From M3007 sp964539805 (GTDB taxonomy: Bacteria > Bacteroidota > Bacteroidia > Chitinophagales > Saprospiraceae): 64,000 nucleotides of DNA. Shown in pieces: positions 41,063 to 49,861 of this stretch (position 1 is its first letter; each line of letters starts with the position of its first letter). The DNA is taken from contig CAZIKN010000004.1 of NCBI GenBank assembly GCA_964539805.1, positions 1 to 64,000 on the forward strand, given 5' to 3'. The notes beneath the pieces were generated by a model, which did not search any database, was not told the DNA's origin, and was given only the letters and a program-made list of their open reading frames with translations. A program made the position numbers and the translations under genes.

Positions 41063-42619
41063 ATGAAAAGATTTTTCAACACGACTGGTTTTTGCAATCC
41101 TGAAAAACATTATGTGGTAGATCCACTGCGCGGGATTGTAAAGGAACTGTATGCGCTTATCGAAAAAGAGCAATATTTCCTTATACATGCTCCCCGTCAA
41201 ACGGGTAAAACCACCTTGCTGCATGCCTTGGCACACCGGATCAACAAGGAGGGCAGGTATATTGGTTGTGTGATGTCCGTTGAGCAGGCCGGGGTACCGG
41301 GCTTTACCATAGAACAGGCCAACAAAGCGATGACGGATGCGCTTTACGCTATATCGGGGCGTTTTCTGCCGGAGCCGGAGCGGCCCCTCAAACCCAGCCA
41401 CCCTATTTCACTGAATGAATATCTTGGCGACTGGTCAAGGTCACAAGCCAAGCCCATTGTCCTACTCATTGATGAGGCCGATTCACTATGGGATGACGTA
41501 ATGGTATCGTTTCTGCGCCAGTTGCGCGACGGATTCCAAAGCCGTCCACAGGGTTTTCCGCAGACCATTGCTCTGGTAGGTCTTCGTGATGTCAGGGAGT
41601 ATCGCCTCAAGGCAAAGGGCGATAATCCTTCGCTGGGTGCCGGGTCTCCCTTTAATGTCAAGGCAAAGTCTTTTTTTCTTTCAGCATTTTCCCTAAAAGA
41701 GATCACCCATCTGCTCCAGCAGCACACCGCAGACACGGGCCAGCGTTTTTCCAAGGCTGTTATTGAAAAAATATATGCTTTTACCGGCGGGCAGCCTTGG
41801 CTCACCAATGCGCTGGCCAATGAGATTGTATCTGAAATGTTGGGCGACGACCATAGCAAAACAATTCGGCCCCAAATGGTGGAAACGGCCAAAGAGCGCC
41901 TCATCGCCGCCCGGCAGACGCACTTGGACAGTCTTGCGGACAAACTCAGGGAGGATCGGGTACGCAAGGTGGTGATGGCCATTGTAGGCGGTGATGCACC
42001 GGTTTATGACGACTGGGATGACAGCCTGCGTTATTGCCGTGATTTGGGCCTTATCAAAAACACAAGGGGCGAAGTTGTATTTGCCAACCCGATTTACCGT
42101 GAAATCATCACGCGTGTACTCAACTCTTCCTTTGAAGGCATTATGGTGGGGCAGGAGATCTATCAGTCCCCCTTTTATTTGCATCCCGACGGCTCTTTGG
42201 ATATGGATAAGTTGTTCAGGGAGTTCCAAAAGTTTTACCGCGAGAACAGTGAGCATTGGCTGGGGCGATTCCAATATAAGGAGGCGGGCCACCAATTGTT
42301 GCTTATGGCCTTTTTACAGCGCATCATCAATGGGGGAGGACGCATTGAACGCGAAATGGCTGCGGGTAATGGCCGTACTGACTTGACGGCTTTTTGGAAA
42401 AATCAGGTATTTGCCATTGAAATAAAAATCAAACACCGCAGGGACGCGCGCGAGAAGGGCCTTGACCAACTGTGGGCCTACATGGATCGCCTCGGGCAGG
42501 ATCATGGTTATTTGGTGTTGTTTGAGACTAAAACAAGTGAAGATCTGCCTTGGGAACAGCGAATTAAATGGGAGGAAGTAGCACACAGGGGCAAACAGAT
42601 CACAGTTGTGGAAATGTAG
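41063..42619 (+). CDS. AAA ATPase with C-terminal PD-(D/E)XK nuclease-like domain
   Basis: 518 residues from MKRFFNTTGFCNPEKHY; ten extra codons upstream are open. Walker A APRQTGKTTLL near 42-52, Walker B PIVLLIDEADSLWDD near 130-144, a winged-helix-like region, then a nuclease-like end with NGRTDLTAFWKNQVFAIEIK: Asp and E-x-K are intact. This family is widespread in Bacteroidota and of unknown role. It is the only plus-strand gene within the exopolysaccharide locus and overlaps the polymerase gene 3' end by 20 bp; probably an insertion. Confidence 0.85.
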   Translation: MKRFFNTTGFCNPEKHYVVDPLRGIVKELYALIEKEQYFLIHAPRQTGKTTLLHALAHRINKEGRYIGCVMSVEQAGVPGFTIEQANKAMTDALYAISGRFLPEPERPLKPSHPISLNEYLGDWSRSQAKPIVLLIDEADSLWDDVMVSFLRQLRDGFQSRPQGFPQTIALVGLRDVREYRLKAKGDNPSLGAGSPFNVKAKSFFLSAFSLKEITHLLQQHTADTGQRFSKAVIEKIYAFTGGQPWLTNALANEIVSEMLGDDHSKTIRPQMVETAKERLIAARQTHLDSLADKLREDRVRKVVMAIVGGDAPVYDDWDDSLRYCRDLGLIKNTRGEVVFANPIYREIITRVLNSSFEGIMVGQEIYQSPFYLHPDGSLDMDKLFREFQKFYRENSEHWLGRFQYKEAGHQLLLMAFLQRIINGGGRIEREMAAGNGRTDLTAFWKNQVFAIEIKIKHRRDAREKGLDQLWAYMDRLGQDHGYLVLFETKTSEDLPWEQRIKWEEVAHRGKQITVVEM

Positions 42620-43913
42620 GAGAAACCGCTATTCTCCCCCTTTTCAGCAAATGCAAGCGCTGCCTCGGCGTCAGCACGGTGCCGGGCCGAAAAGAAATGT
42701 AGAGAAGGATCAATTGGTAAAATAAAATGCTGTAGTTGGACTCGCCAAATATGCCAAACTCGGTAAAGGAATTGATGAGCAGCGGGATCAGGAGGCAAAA
42801 AAGCATGAGTTTCTTTTCAGCGCCTTCCCGCAGGATACCGCGCGCCGTGAAGATCATTTGGAACAGCACAAGGGCAATGCCGACCAGGCCGAGGTTCATC
42901 AGCACCTGCATAAAAGTGTTGTGGGTCATTTTGCCGGGATAGGTGTGCGCACTTTGGAAAAACTCCTTGTAGTCAATGCGCATAAAACCAAAACCCAGCA
43001 GCGGCTCGCGGGGCAGGCCTTCGTTGATCAGGGCTTGCCAGAAGGGCAATCGGCCCGTGAGGGTCAGTATTTCCTCCATGCGCTCAGGGTCACCGTCCTT
43101 GAGCACGACTTTGTAAATGGCAATAGGCGCCACCAGCGTCAGGGCCACAATGGCGGCTATGGCAAATTTCTTTTGTTCGGACTGTAGCACGTGGAAGCCG
43201 ATGATGAGCAAGGCCCCGATCAGCGATGAACGCGAGCCTGTGGCCAACAATCCATAAAACAGGATAAGCAGTTTAAATATCGTCCATCCTTTGTGGTGGT
43301 TCCGCCGGAGGTCAAACATCAGCCCGGCCACACCTACGCCGGCCAGCATGCCGAGCTCGTTGGGGTTCATCAGATAGCCGCCGAGGCGGGCCTCTTCACC
43401 GCCGTGCGTCAGGCGGTAAAAAACATCGGGGTTGACCCACATGCCAACAACAAAAAGCAAAATAAGCAAGTATGCGCTGTTGCCCAACAAGTTGTACAGC
43501 CTGATCGGGTGCCCGGGAAAGTATTGGTCCAGCAGGTAGAGACTCTTGACAAAAAAAAAGCAAAATACCAGCGTTTGGGCGGTCATAAACCATTGCAAAG
43601 CGCTATAGCCCACGTTGGTGCTCCACATAAAGGAGGCAAAACCCAGCAGCAGATAAAGCATATAAAAGACGATGGAGAGCGCGTTGTTGCTTTTCAGGTT
43701 GTCGGCGGCGCCATAACGGATGATGCTGCGATATACCTGCCACGAGGCGGCGAGCATACCGATCCGGCCCACCACTTTGATGGCCCTGGTGATGGCCACA
43801 TTTTCGCTCCAGGTAAAAAAACAGGCAACCATCAGCAACAGGATGAGCAGGAGCTGTCGGTTCGTTTTTTTCAGGAAAACGCTGTGGTCGCTGTTTAAAA
43901 AGTCAAGTTGCAT
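42600..43913 (-). CDS. O-antigen ligase/Wzy-type polymerase
   Basis: 437 residues with about twelve membrane helices and one long periplasmic loop (ERMEEILTLTGRLPFWQALI to AHTYPGKMTHNTFMQVLMNLG) containing the Wzy_C-type HNTFMQ. It should polymerise or ligate undecaprenyl-linked repeat units on the periplasmic side. It directly abuts the glycosyltransferase upstream (stop at 43914) and ends overlapping the convergent ATPase gene. Confidence 0.88.
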   Translation of the reverse strand: MQLDFLNSDHSVFLKKTNRQLLLILLLMVACFFTWSENVAITRAIKVVGRIGMLAASWQVYRSIIRYGAADNLKSNNALSIVFYMLYLLLGFASFMWSTNVGYSALQWFMTAQTLVFCFFFVKSLYLLDQYFPGHPIRLYNLLGNSAYLLILLFVVGMWVNPDVFYRLTHGGEEARLGGYLMNPNELGMLAGVGVAGLMFDLRRNHHKGWTIFKLLILFYGLLATGSRSSLIGALLIIGFHVLQSEQKKFAIAAIVALTLVAPIAIYKVVLKDGDPERMEEILTLTGRLPFWQALINEGLPREPLLGFGFMRIDYKEFFQSAHTYPGKMTHNTFMQVLMNLGLVGIALVLFQMIFTARGILREGAEKKLMLFCLLIPLLINSFTEFGIFGESNYSILFYQLILLYISFRPGTVLTPRQRLHLLKRGRIAVSPTFPQL

Positions 43914-45011
43914 TTATTGATATAATTCGTCATATTTTTCCACCAACACCGGCCAGGCAAACAATTGGTCCAACATGGCTTCCGCCCCGCGAGCGTATTT
44001 TGCCGCTGTGTTGTGTTGACATGCGGTGTGCAATCGTTCAAGGGCCAACACCAAAGCGGCTATGTTTTCATTGTCAATTGCAATGCCAGCCTCAAAACCA
44101 TGCACATATTCTGCCACATTGGTGGCTCCGGTTACGATAGTGGGCACACCCAGGGCGGCAGCCTCCAAAACAGCGGTGGGAAGGCCCTCATTGCGTGAAG
44201 GATGGGCGAAAACGTGCATTTTTGCGAGCAGTTCGTCTTTTTCTGCGCCAAATTTTTTGCCCCAAAGCGTCGTGTTTTTTACTTGTTTTTCCGCAATGAA
44301 TTTTTCTATGTAGGCCCGGCCTTCTCCATCCCCGATAATCCATAATTTGGAATGCGGATGTGTTTTTTGGAATTGACAAAAGGCCTCCATCAGTAAATCC
44401 AGGCCCTTCGTGTGGGTATCCAAACGGCCTACGAAACCAATGGTAAAATGATCTTCTTTGGGATAGTTGACCTTTCCCTTGCTGCGCTCAAAACCATAGG
44501 GCAGCAAAAACGAGTGGGCTTTTGGAAATATGCCTTGCAAGCCCTGTACTTCGCTTTGGCCAATGGAGTGCACTTTGTGCGCATGGCGCAGCAGCGGTTT
44601 TTCAAAAAGCTGGAAATAGATTTTTTTCTGCCATTGGCTGCGCTCCATCGCTACGGCATTGTAGGCGCCGTGCGGCGTGATGACGTACCTGATGTGATGC
44701 TTTGCAAATAAGCTGGCCAAACTGCTGAACACGGGAATCCAGCCACCGTGAAGGTGAAAAACGGCCTTTCTGTTGTCCAAAATGGCCCGTTTCAGATCGG
44801 TGTTTATGGCAAAGGGAAATTTTTCTGCCCGGAACAACTCGGTTTTGAAATTTCTCGCAGGGTAATCGTGCACGGGGTGGGCCGTGATGCCCCAAACGCG
44901 CACCTGCTTGCCAGCCTTGGTCTGTTCGGTGGCTAAGTTATACACCACTTTGTTCACGCCATTGAGCCGGTCGGGATTGGCTTTGCCTAATACGATATGA
45001 ATGATTTCCAT
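43914..45011 (-). CDS. GT4-family glycosyltransferase
   Basis: 365 residues from MEIIHIVLGKANPD. In the present sequence its frame is continuous with the flippase upstream because of a +1 shift, giving a 764-residue open frame, but the start here is natural and the true flippase stop overlaps it by 25 bp. Motifs: TPHGAYNAVA, GFVGRLDTHTKGLDLLMEAF, HPSRNEGLPTAVLEAAALGVP. Adds a sugar to the repeat unit. Confidence 0.85.
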   Translation of the reverse strand: MEIIHIVLGKANPDRLNGVNKVVYNLATEQTKAGKQVRVWGITAHPVHDYPARNFKTELFRAEKFPFAINTDLKRAILDNRKAVFHLHGGWIPVFSSLASLFAKHHIRYVITPHGAYNAVAMERSQWQKKIYFQLFEKPLLRHAHKVHSIGQSEVQGLQGIFPKAHSFLLPYGFERSKGKVNYPKEDHFTIGFVGRLDTHTKGLDLLMEAFCQFQKTHPHSKLWIIGDGEGRAYIEKFIAEKQVKNTTLWGKKFGAEKDELLAKMHVFAHPSRNEGLPTAVLEAAALGVPTIVTGATNVAEYVHGFEAGIAIDNENIAALVLALERLHTACQHNTAAKYARGAEAMLDQLFAWPVLVEKYDELYQ

Positions 45012-46208
45012 ACGTTTATGTTTTTTTGTTGTTGTAAAATAAGTGCCCAATACAGCATCAACACCGTTTGCGCGGCGATGAAGCCGGCAATGACGCCATA
45101 GAGGCCAAAATGGGATAAGAGCCATTGTGAAGTGGCCAGCGCAAACCCGAGGTTCAGCAAATAGCCATAAAAAAAAATGGCGATGCAGCTGCAAGGCCCG
45201 AACCAAAAAACGGATGGGCTGGGAGAGGAAAACAAAGACATACAGGATGCACAATCCGCGCAGTACAAAAGCGTAGGGGGCGTACACCTCACCGCCTGCA
45301 AAGGTCAATATGGGTGCAGCAAAAACAAAAGCCGCAAACAGCACCGGAACAAAGGCCAAGCCCAATTTCTGGTTGGCTTGTTTCAGGTAATGCAATCCTC
45401 CCGAAAGGCTGTTGTTGAGTTGTAAAGTTGTTTGGGGCAATACATATTGTTCATACGTTTGCAAAAGAACATTCAATACCCCAAAAAGGGATTGTGCCAA
45501 GCGGAGCGCGCCCAGCGCCGTGGTGCCGAGGTAAACGCCGGAGGCGACCACTAACAGATTACCCGCCCACCATTGGCTGATGGCCGTGAAAAACAGCCAT
45601 TTGCCCGCCCGCAAATGTTGCCAGATGAAGGGTAGCACATCACGAGTCCGAAGGCTAACAGGTCGGCTGAAAAACAGCGTGATAACAAGGGAAACAAAAT
45701 ATACCACGGCAAACAACCACAGCATGATATTGATATCCGTGGATCCCGTTTTTTGGAATAGGGCAAATGAAGCAATCAACAAGATCGCAGTGATACCATC
45801 CAGCATCAATGCTTCAAGGGTTTTGTGCAACGACAACAACAGCTTTCGCCCAAAGTCATACATCACAAAGCCGGCAACAAACAAAAACGGCGCATTGGAC
45901 GCACAAAACGGATAAACATGGTTGATGCCGATGCCAAGGGCAAGCACAACAGCCACCAGAAATACCTGCCACCAGAAAACAAAAGACACATAATGGGCTG
46001 TTTTTTCTTTGGCAACCTGAAAGACTGAAAGCGTCCAGGCCCCCACAGCGCTCACCGCAAGGTAAGCCACCAACAGGTATGCCGAATACCGGCCAAAAGC
46101 CGGGGCATCCAAATGGCGGGCTAATAAAATATTCAGCAGGAAGCCCGTTCCGCTGAACACCGCCTGATCTGCCAATACTTGAAATTTACGTTGTTGCAGC
46201 CAGTTCAT
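44987..46208 (-). pseudogene. Wzx-type flippase, frameshifted in an A9 tract
   Basis: Begins MNWLQQRKFQVLADQAVFSG with about ten helices of the polysaccharide transporter (MATE/MVF-like) fold. At the run of nine A (45169-45177) the frame slips: as written, HRHFFLWLFAEPRVC is nonsense, whereas one base fewer gives HRHFFYGYLLNLGFALATSQ, two more helices and a stop at 44987, total about 406 residues, normal length. The error joins it in frame to the next gene. Could be a sequencing error, a real mutation, or a slippage site. Moves the lipid-linked repeat across the inner membrane. Confidence 0.75.
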
Positions 46209-48373
46209 CGCTTGAATTTTTTTAGGATTGCACGACAGATTCCACGGATAAAACCCGGGTTGTAGCCTGCTCTGTTAAGGGCAAAATGGACTGCCGGAAG
46301 TTGGTACTCCGTTTTCAGCAAATCCACTTCCGTGATTCTTTTGGCGGGAGTCAGTCGGGTATCCACACAAACCACATTCAGGTGGGCAAGAGCCATGAGG
46401 GCCAATGTGAAGGCTTCGCCGAAAGCCGTGTTCACCATGATGGTCTGGTCGTAGTTTTGGCTTTGCTCGCGGAGAAGTGCCTGAATATCTTCCATTTTTT
46501 GGTATTGCATCAAATGGCTGTTCAACAGCAGCTGGTCGCCGTGGGTATCGGAAGAGCGCAAGGTCCAATACCCATTAACGGTATTTTCGTGGCTCATTTT
46601 AACGATCAATACTTTTCGCCCTTGCCCTTGCAATTGGCGGGCAATTTCGCTGGCAATAAACTGCACGCCGTGGGTGGCATCAAACCCGGTAAAACAGGTA
46701 ATACCATGCGGGCTGAACAGTCCTTTTACCTGCCATTGGGTGATGGTGGTCAGGAAGAATTTTTCTTTTTCCGCTTGTTTTTTCAATTTAGGCACGGCCG
46801 CTATGATGGGGATCATGCTGCCGGATTCCAGGGTGGAAAGGTCATTTACCCTTGCTTTCAGGCTGTGCACCATAAAAATCAGGATCATGGCCGCCAACAT
46901 GCCCAGAATGACGGATACGCCCTTGATGATGGCGCGATTGGGCGAAACAGGCAACTTGCTGGAGCTGGCGGGTGTGATGATGCGGTGAAAAGCCACCTTG
47001 GCCGCCTTGGCAATTTCCGCTTCTATCTTCTTCTGATTCAGGAAATTATAGGATTGTTGGTAAATTTCAAATTCGCGGTTCAGGATGGTCATCACCCTTT
47101 CGTTTTCGGGTACGGTGACAAATACTTTTTCGGCCGCATCAATGTCGTACACTAAGTTGTCGTACTTGGATTGCAGGTTTTTCCGGGTGTTTTTTATGCT
47201 TTCCCTCAGATAAGAGGAGATGTCATCTATTTTCCGGTCAATGGCCATGACGCGTTCGTCCTTGGGGGTGTACTGAAGCAGCAGGTCTTTTTTATCCGCT
47301 TGCAGTTGCTTGATTTTTTTGATCATTTCCGTGGACAACAAGTCGGTGAAGGCTTCAAAATTGGGTGCCAGTTCCAGAAAGTTATCCTTACCGTTTTCCA
47401 TGTAGGCATCTAATTCTTTGATGGCCTCTAAGCTCATTTTCAGGTTGGTTTGTTGTATCTTCATTTGCGAAATCTTCCTGAGATCCGTCTCCGTTTCCTG
47501 GCGGATATTGGTGATGCCTTTGGTTTCGCGATAGTTCAGGATGGCCGATTCTGCGCCGGAGAGTTTGCTGCTGATTTCGCGGATGCGTTCGTTCAAAAAA
47601 TCGCCCGCGACATCGGCGGCGCCGAATTTGGTTTCGATATAATCGTCAATGTAAGCCTGGGCGAGCGCATTGGGGAACATAGCTGCTTTTTCGGGATGGG
47701 ATGATTTGTAACTGATACGGATGACGGGCACGTCTTTGTCCACCGATATCACGTCCAAATGCTTCAATATTTCGCTGATTTGCCTTTCTTCGCTGTAGAA
47801 AGTAAGGGTGTAGTGATCGCTGATTTGGGCATTCGGCTTATGTCGGATAAATTCCCGGTTCAGGGAAACCAACAGCGTGGAACGGCCCAGTTGTATGCTA
47901 TCGCCTATGCGGCCTTCGGCCAATAGGCCGTCCGGTGCTGTGACAACTATGTGCGCTGTGTCCTTCACCTGAATGTGAAACGGCCTGTCCAAATATTTGG
48001 CCTCCATACTGCCTTTGGCGATACGGATGGGGGCATCGGAAAAAAGTTCCGTGTTTTTCAGGCTGCCCTGCCTTAGCACCACCGTTTCAAAAGGAACTTT
48101 TTGCAGTGCCTTTTTGAGGATGGCGTGCGACTTGATCAGTTCGATTTCGGCCTGTATCTTTTGGGTATTGGCAAATACATCAAAATCTTTGAACAGGTTG
48201 CTGTTCGGCACACCCTCGTGCAGATCGGCCAAGCGGAGTTTGGCGGTGCTCTCGTACATGGGTGTCACATAAGAAAGGTACTTGCCCGCCAGCAGATAGG
48301 CGCCCATCATGGCCGACAAAATGATGACCCATCCACGCAGGTAGGGTTTTATAAAATTGAATTGATTTTCCAT
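46205..48373 (-). CDS. Wzc-like chain-length protein with degenerate ATPase
   Basis: 722 residues from MENQFNFIKPYLRG. Wzz domain: helix near 15-35, long periplasmic coiled coil (about 60-480), second helix near 500-520 (VSVILGMLAAMILIFMV). The cytosolic part has the BY-kinase outline, but the P-loop reads FTGFDATHGVQFIASEIA: no GK[ST], so ATP binding is unlikely; no C-terminal Tyr cluster is seen. It probably sets chain length and bridges to Wza without kinase activity. Overlaps the flippase start by 4 bp. Confidence 0.85.
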   Translation of the reverse strand: MENQFNFIKPYLRGWVIILSAMMGAYLLAGKYLSYVTPMYESTAKLRLADLHEGVPNSNLFKDFDVFANTQKIQAEIELIKSHAILKKALQKVPFETVVLRQGSLKNTELFSDAPIRIAKGSMEAKYLDRPFHIQVKDTAHIVVTAPDGLLAEGRIGDSIQLGRSTLLVSLNREFIRHKPNAQISDHYTLTFYSEERQISEILKHLDVISVDKDVPVIRISYKSSHPEKAAMFPNALAQAYIDDYIETKFGAADVAGDFLNERIREISSKLSGAESAILNYRETKGITNIRQETETDLRKISQMKIQQTNLKMSLEAIKELDAYMENGKDNFLELAPNFEAFTDLLSTEMIKKIKQLQADKKDLLLQYTPKDERVMAIDRKIDDISSYLRESIKNTRKNLQSKYDNLVYDIDAAEKVFVTVPENERVMTILNREFEIYQQSYNFLNQKKIEAEIAKAAKVAFHRIITPASSSKLPVSPNRAIIKGVSVILGMLAAMILIFMVHSLKARVNDLSTLESGSMIPIIAAVPKLKKQAEKEKFFLTTITQWQVKGLFSPHGITCFTGFDATHGVQFIASEIARQLQGQGRKVLIVKMSHENTVNGYWTLRSSDTHGDQLLLNSHLMQYQKMEDIQALLREQSQNYDQTIMVNTAFGEAFTLALMALAHLNVVCVDTRLTPAKRITEVDLLKTEYQLPAVHFALNRAGYNPGFIRGICRAILKKFKR

Positions 48374-48456
48374 ATTCATTATTGATTGCAAACAATTGAT
48401 AATTAGCACATTCTCTAAATTATCACATTATCACATTCCCTAAATTATCACATTAT

Positions 48457-49206
48457 CTAAAACGCCCCCATAAAAATGGCCGCTGAGGTCAGCGCCGTGG
48501 TGAATGGAATAATGGTGGAAATGCGCTTGTCAAACTCCTTGTATTTTTTGGAAGGTACCACCACCACATCGCCTGGATACAGGTCAATGTTTCTTTTCAG
48601 GATGTGGCTACTTTTGGTCAGGTTGATATTGGCCACATGAACATTTGGGCCTACCTGCCGGAAAACCTTCACGTATTTGGGGTTGGCATAAAATTCCAGG
48701 CCCTTGCAACGGGCAATGACCTCCACGAGGGTGTTGCGCTCTTTGTCCACGCTGATCACCTGAGGGTCCCTGACCTCGCCCAGCACCGTGATTTCTCTGT
48801 TCAAGACCTTGATATCCACAACCGGAACTTTAATCCATTGGCTGTACATCACTTTAAGCGTATCTTTCAACTGGATCATGGTCATATTTTCCACGCGGAA
48901 GCTGCCTATTTTGGGGATTTCCACATTTCCCCGCGCATCCACCATCAGCCATTTGCCATACACCTCATTGGAGTTGTAAATGCCGTAGGTGGAGCCTACG
49001 CTGATGTCATCCTGTCCCCATACGCTGATGGTGATCTTGTCGTCCTTGCGGATGTGGTATTGGTAATCGGGTGTGCCCCAAAATACCGAGTCCAAAGTGG
49101 CTACGGTATTCTTAGCCTCTTTTTGTACAAATAGATTGGTGGTCTTGCAGGAGGAAAGCATGGCCAAAGTGGTCAATAATATAATCGTAAAAGCCCGCAT
49201 CATCAT
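48457..49206 (-). CDS. Wza-like outer-membrane polysaccharide export lipoprotein
   Basis: 249 residues. Lipobox LSSC near residue 19, then the Poly_export domain (DYQYHIRKDDKITISVWGQD, GNVEIPKIGSFRVENM) and an SLBB domain (ITVLGEVRDPQVISVDKERN); a C-terminal hydrophobic stretch (TIIPFTTALTSAAIFMG) may span the outer membrane. Forms the export channel with the Wzc-like protein. ATG overlaps the CheY-like gene stop (ATGA). Confidence 0.92.
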   Translation of the reverse strand: MMMRAFTIILLTTLAMLSSCKTTNLFVQKEAKNTVATLDSVFWGTPDYQYHIRKDDKITISVWGQDDISVGSTYGIYNSNEVYGKWLMVDARGNVEIPKIGSFRVENMTMIQLKDTLKVMYSQWIKVPVVDIKVLNREITVLGEVRDPQVISVDKERNTLVEVIARCKGLEFYANPKYVKVFRQVGPNVHVANINLTKSSHILKRNIDLYPGDVVVVPSKKYKEFDKRISTIIPFTTALTSAAIFMGAF

Positions 49207-49634
49207 AGAAATTGAAAAATGGATTTAAGAAGAGAAGGTTTGCGCGCCCGGAGCAATTCCCTGACCTGTTCCATGCTGGCCAGTGTGGATTTTATGTTTT
49301 CCTCTAAGCGTTCATTTTTTCTAATGTAGTCGAATGCGCCGTGTTTCAGGGTGGCTACTGCGGTGTCAATATCTTCCTGCGCGGAGACCATAACCACAAA
49401 AATATTGGGATTGTAGCGCTTGATCTTGCGCAAGGTCTCGAACCCGGAATAGACATCCATTTGATGGTCCAGCAAGATGACATCGGGGTTGTGGCGGATT
49501 TCGTTCAGGCACTCCACGCCGCTTTCTAAGCAGGTGATTTTTTCAATACCTTGTGCGGAGAGCACCTGTCGCATGATTTCGAGGTGAAAGCGGTCGTCAT
49601 CCACCACGAATATTGATTTCGGAAACTTTTGCAT
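49203..49634 (-). CDS. Single-domain (CheY-like) response regulator
   Basis: 143 residues from MQKFPKSIFVVDDDRFH. Only a receiver: DDD pocket, phospho-Asp in VILLDHQMD, MVSAQ (Ser/Thr site) and FDYIRKN (Lys). No output domain. As first gene of the exopolysaccharide operon, coupled to wza, it may tune export or feed a phosphorelay with the hybrid kinase at 55320, which ends in an HPt domain. That partnership is inference. Confidence 0.9.
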   Translation of the reverse strand: MQKFPKSIFVVDDDRFHLEIMRQVLSAQGIEKITCLESGVECLNEIRHNPDVILLDHQMDVYSGFETLRKIKRYNPNIFVVMVSAQEDIDTAVATLKHGAFDYIRKNERLEENIKSTLASMEQVRELLRARKPSLLKSIFQFL

Positions 49635-49663
49635 GATATACAATTTTTGTTTTTGTAGTATAT

Positions 49664-49748
49664 GCCAAAGTGAAGCCAAAATTTTAAAGTATTGATATTC
49701 ATATTTTTATAAAAATATATTTAATTTTATATTTTCCAAATAATGGAA
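49664..49748 (-). promoter_or_regulatory. Sigma-54-type promoter with upstream palindrome (main EPS operon)
   Basis: TTGGCTTCACTTTGGCAT: GG (49676-49677) and GC (49664-49665) separated by exactly 10 bp, as the -24/-12 rule needs. Palindrome TTCCAAATAATGGAA at 49734-49748, centre 64 bp from GG. Leader to ATG 49634 about 18 nt. Confidence 0.6.
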
Positions 49749-49769
49749 ATTAATTCATTTTTGGAAAAC

Positions 49770-49820
49770 AAAAAAGGCGCTATCGCAAGCCCTGGAATTT
49801 CCAGAACCCTTGATAGCGCC
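49770..49820 (-). terminator. Intrinsic terminator of the giant FG-GAP gene
   Basis: GGCGCTATC and GATAGCGCC form a 9-bp stem, with CTGGAA/TTCCAG pairing inside; on the minus strand TTTTTTGTTTTCC follows. It lies 42 bp after the stop at 49862. Confidence 0.8.
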
Positions 49821-49861
49821 CAGACATCTTATGATTAAAAGAACACTTATTTATATACGGA

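Noticed and set aside
43914..46208. A deliberate 764-residue flippase-glycosyltransferase fusion
   Set aside because: The joining stretch is nonsense, the correct flippase end exists one base away in an A9 run, and the glycosyltransferase has its own start.
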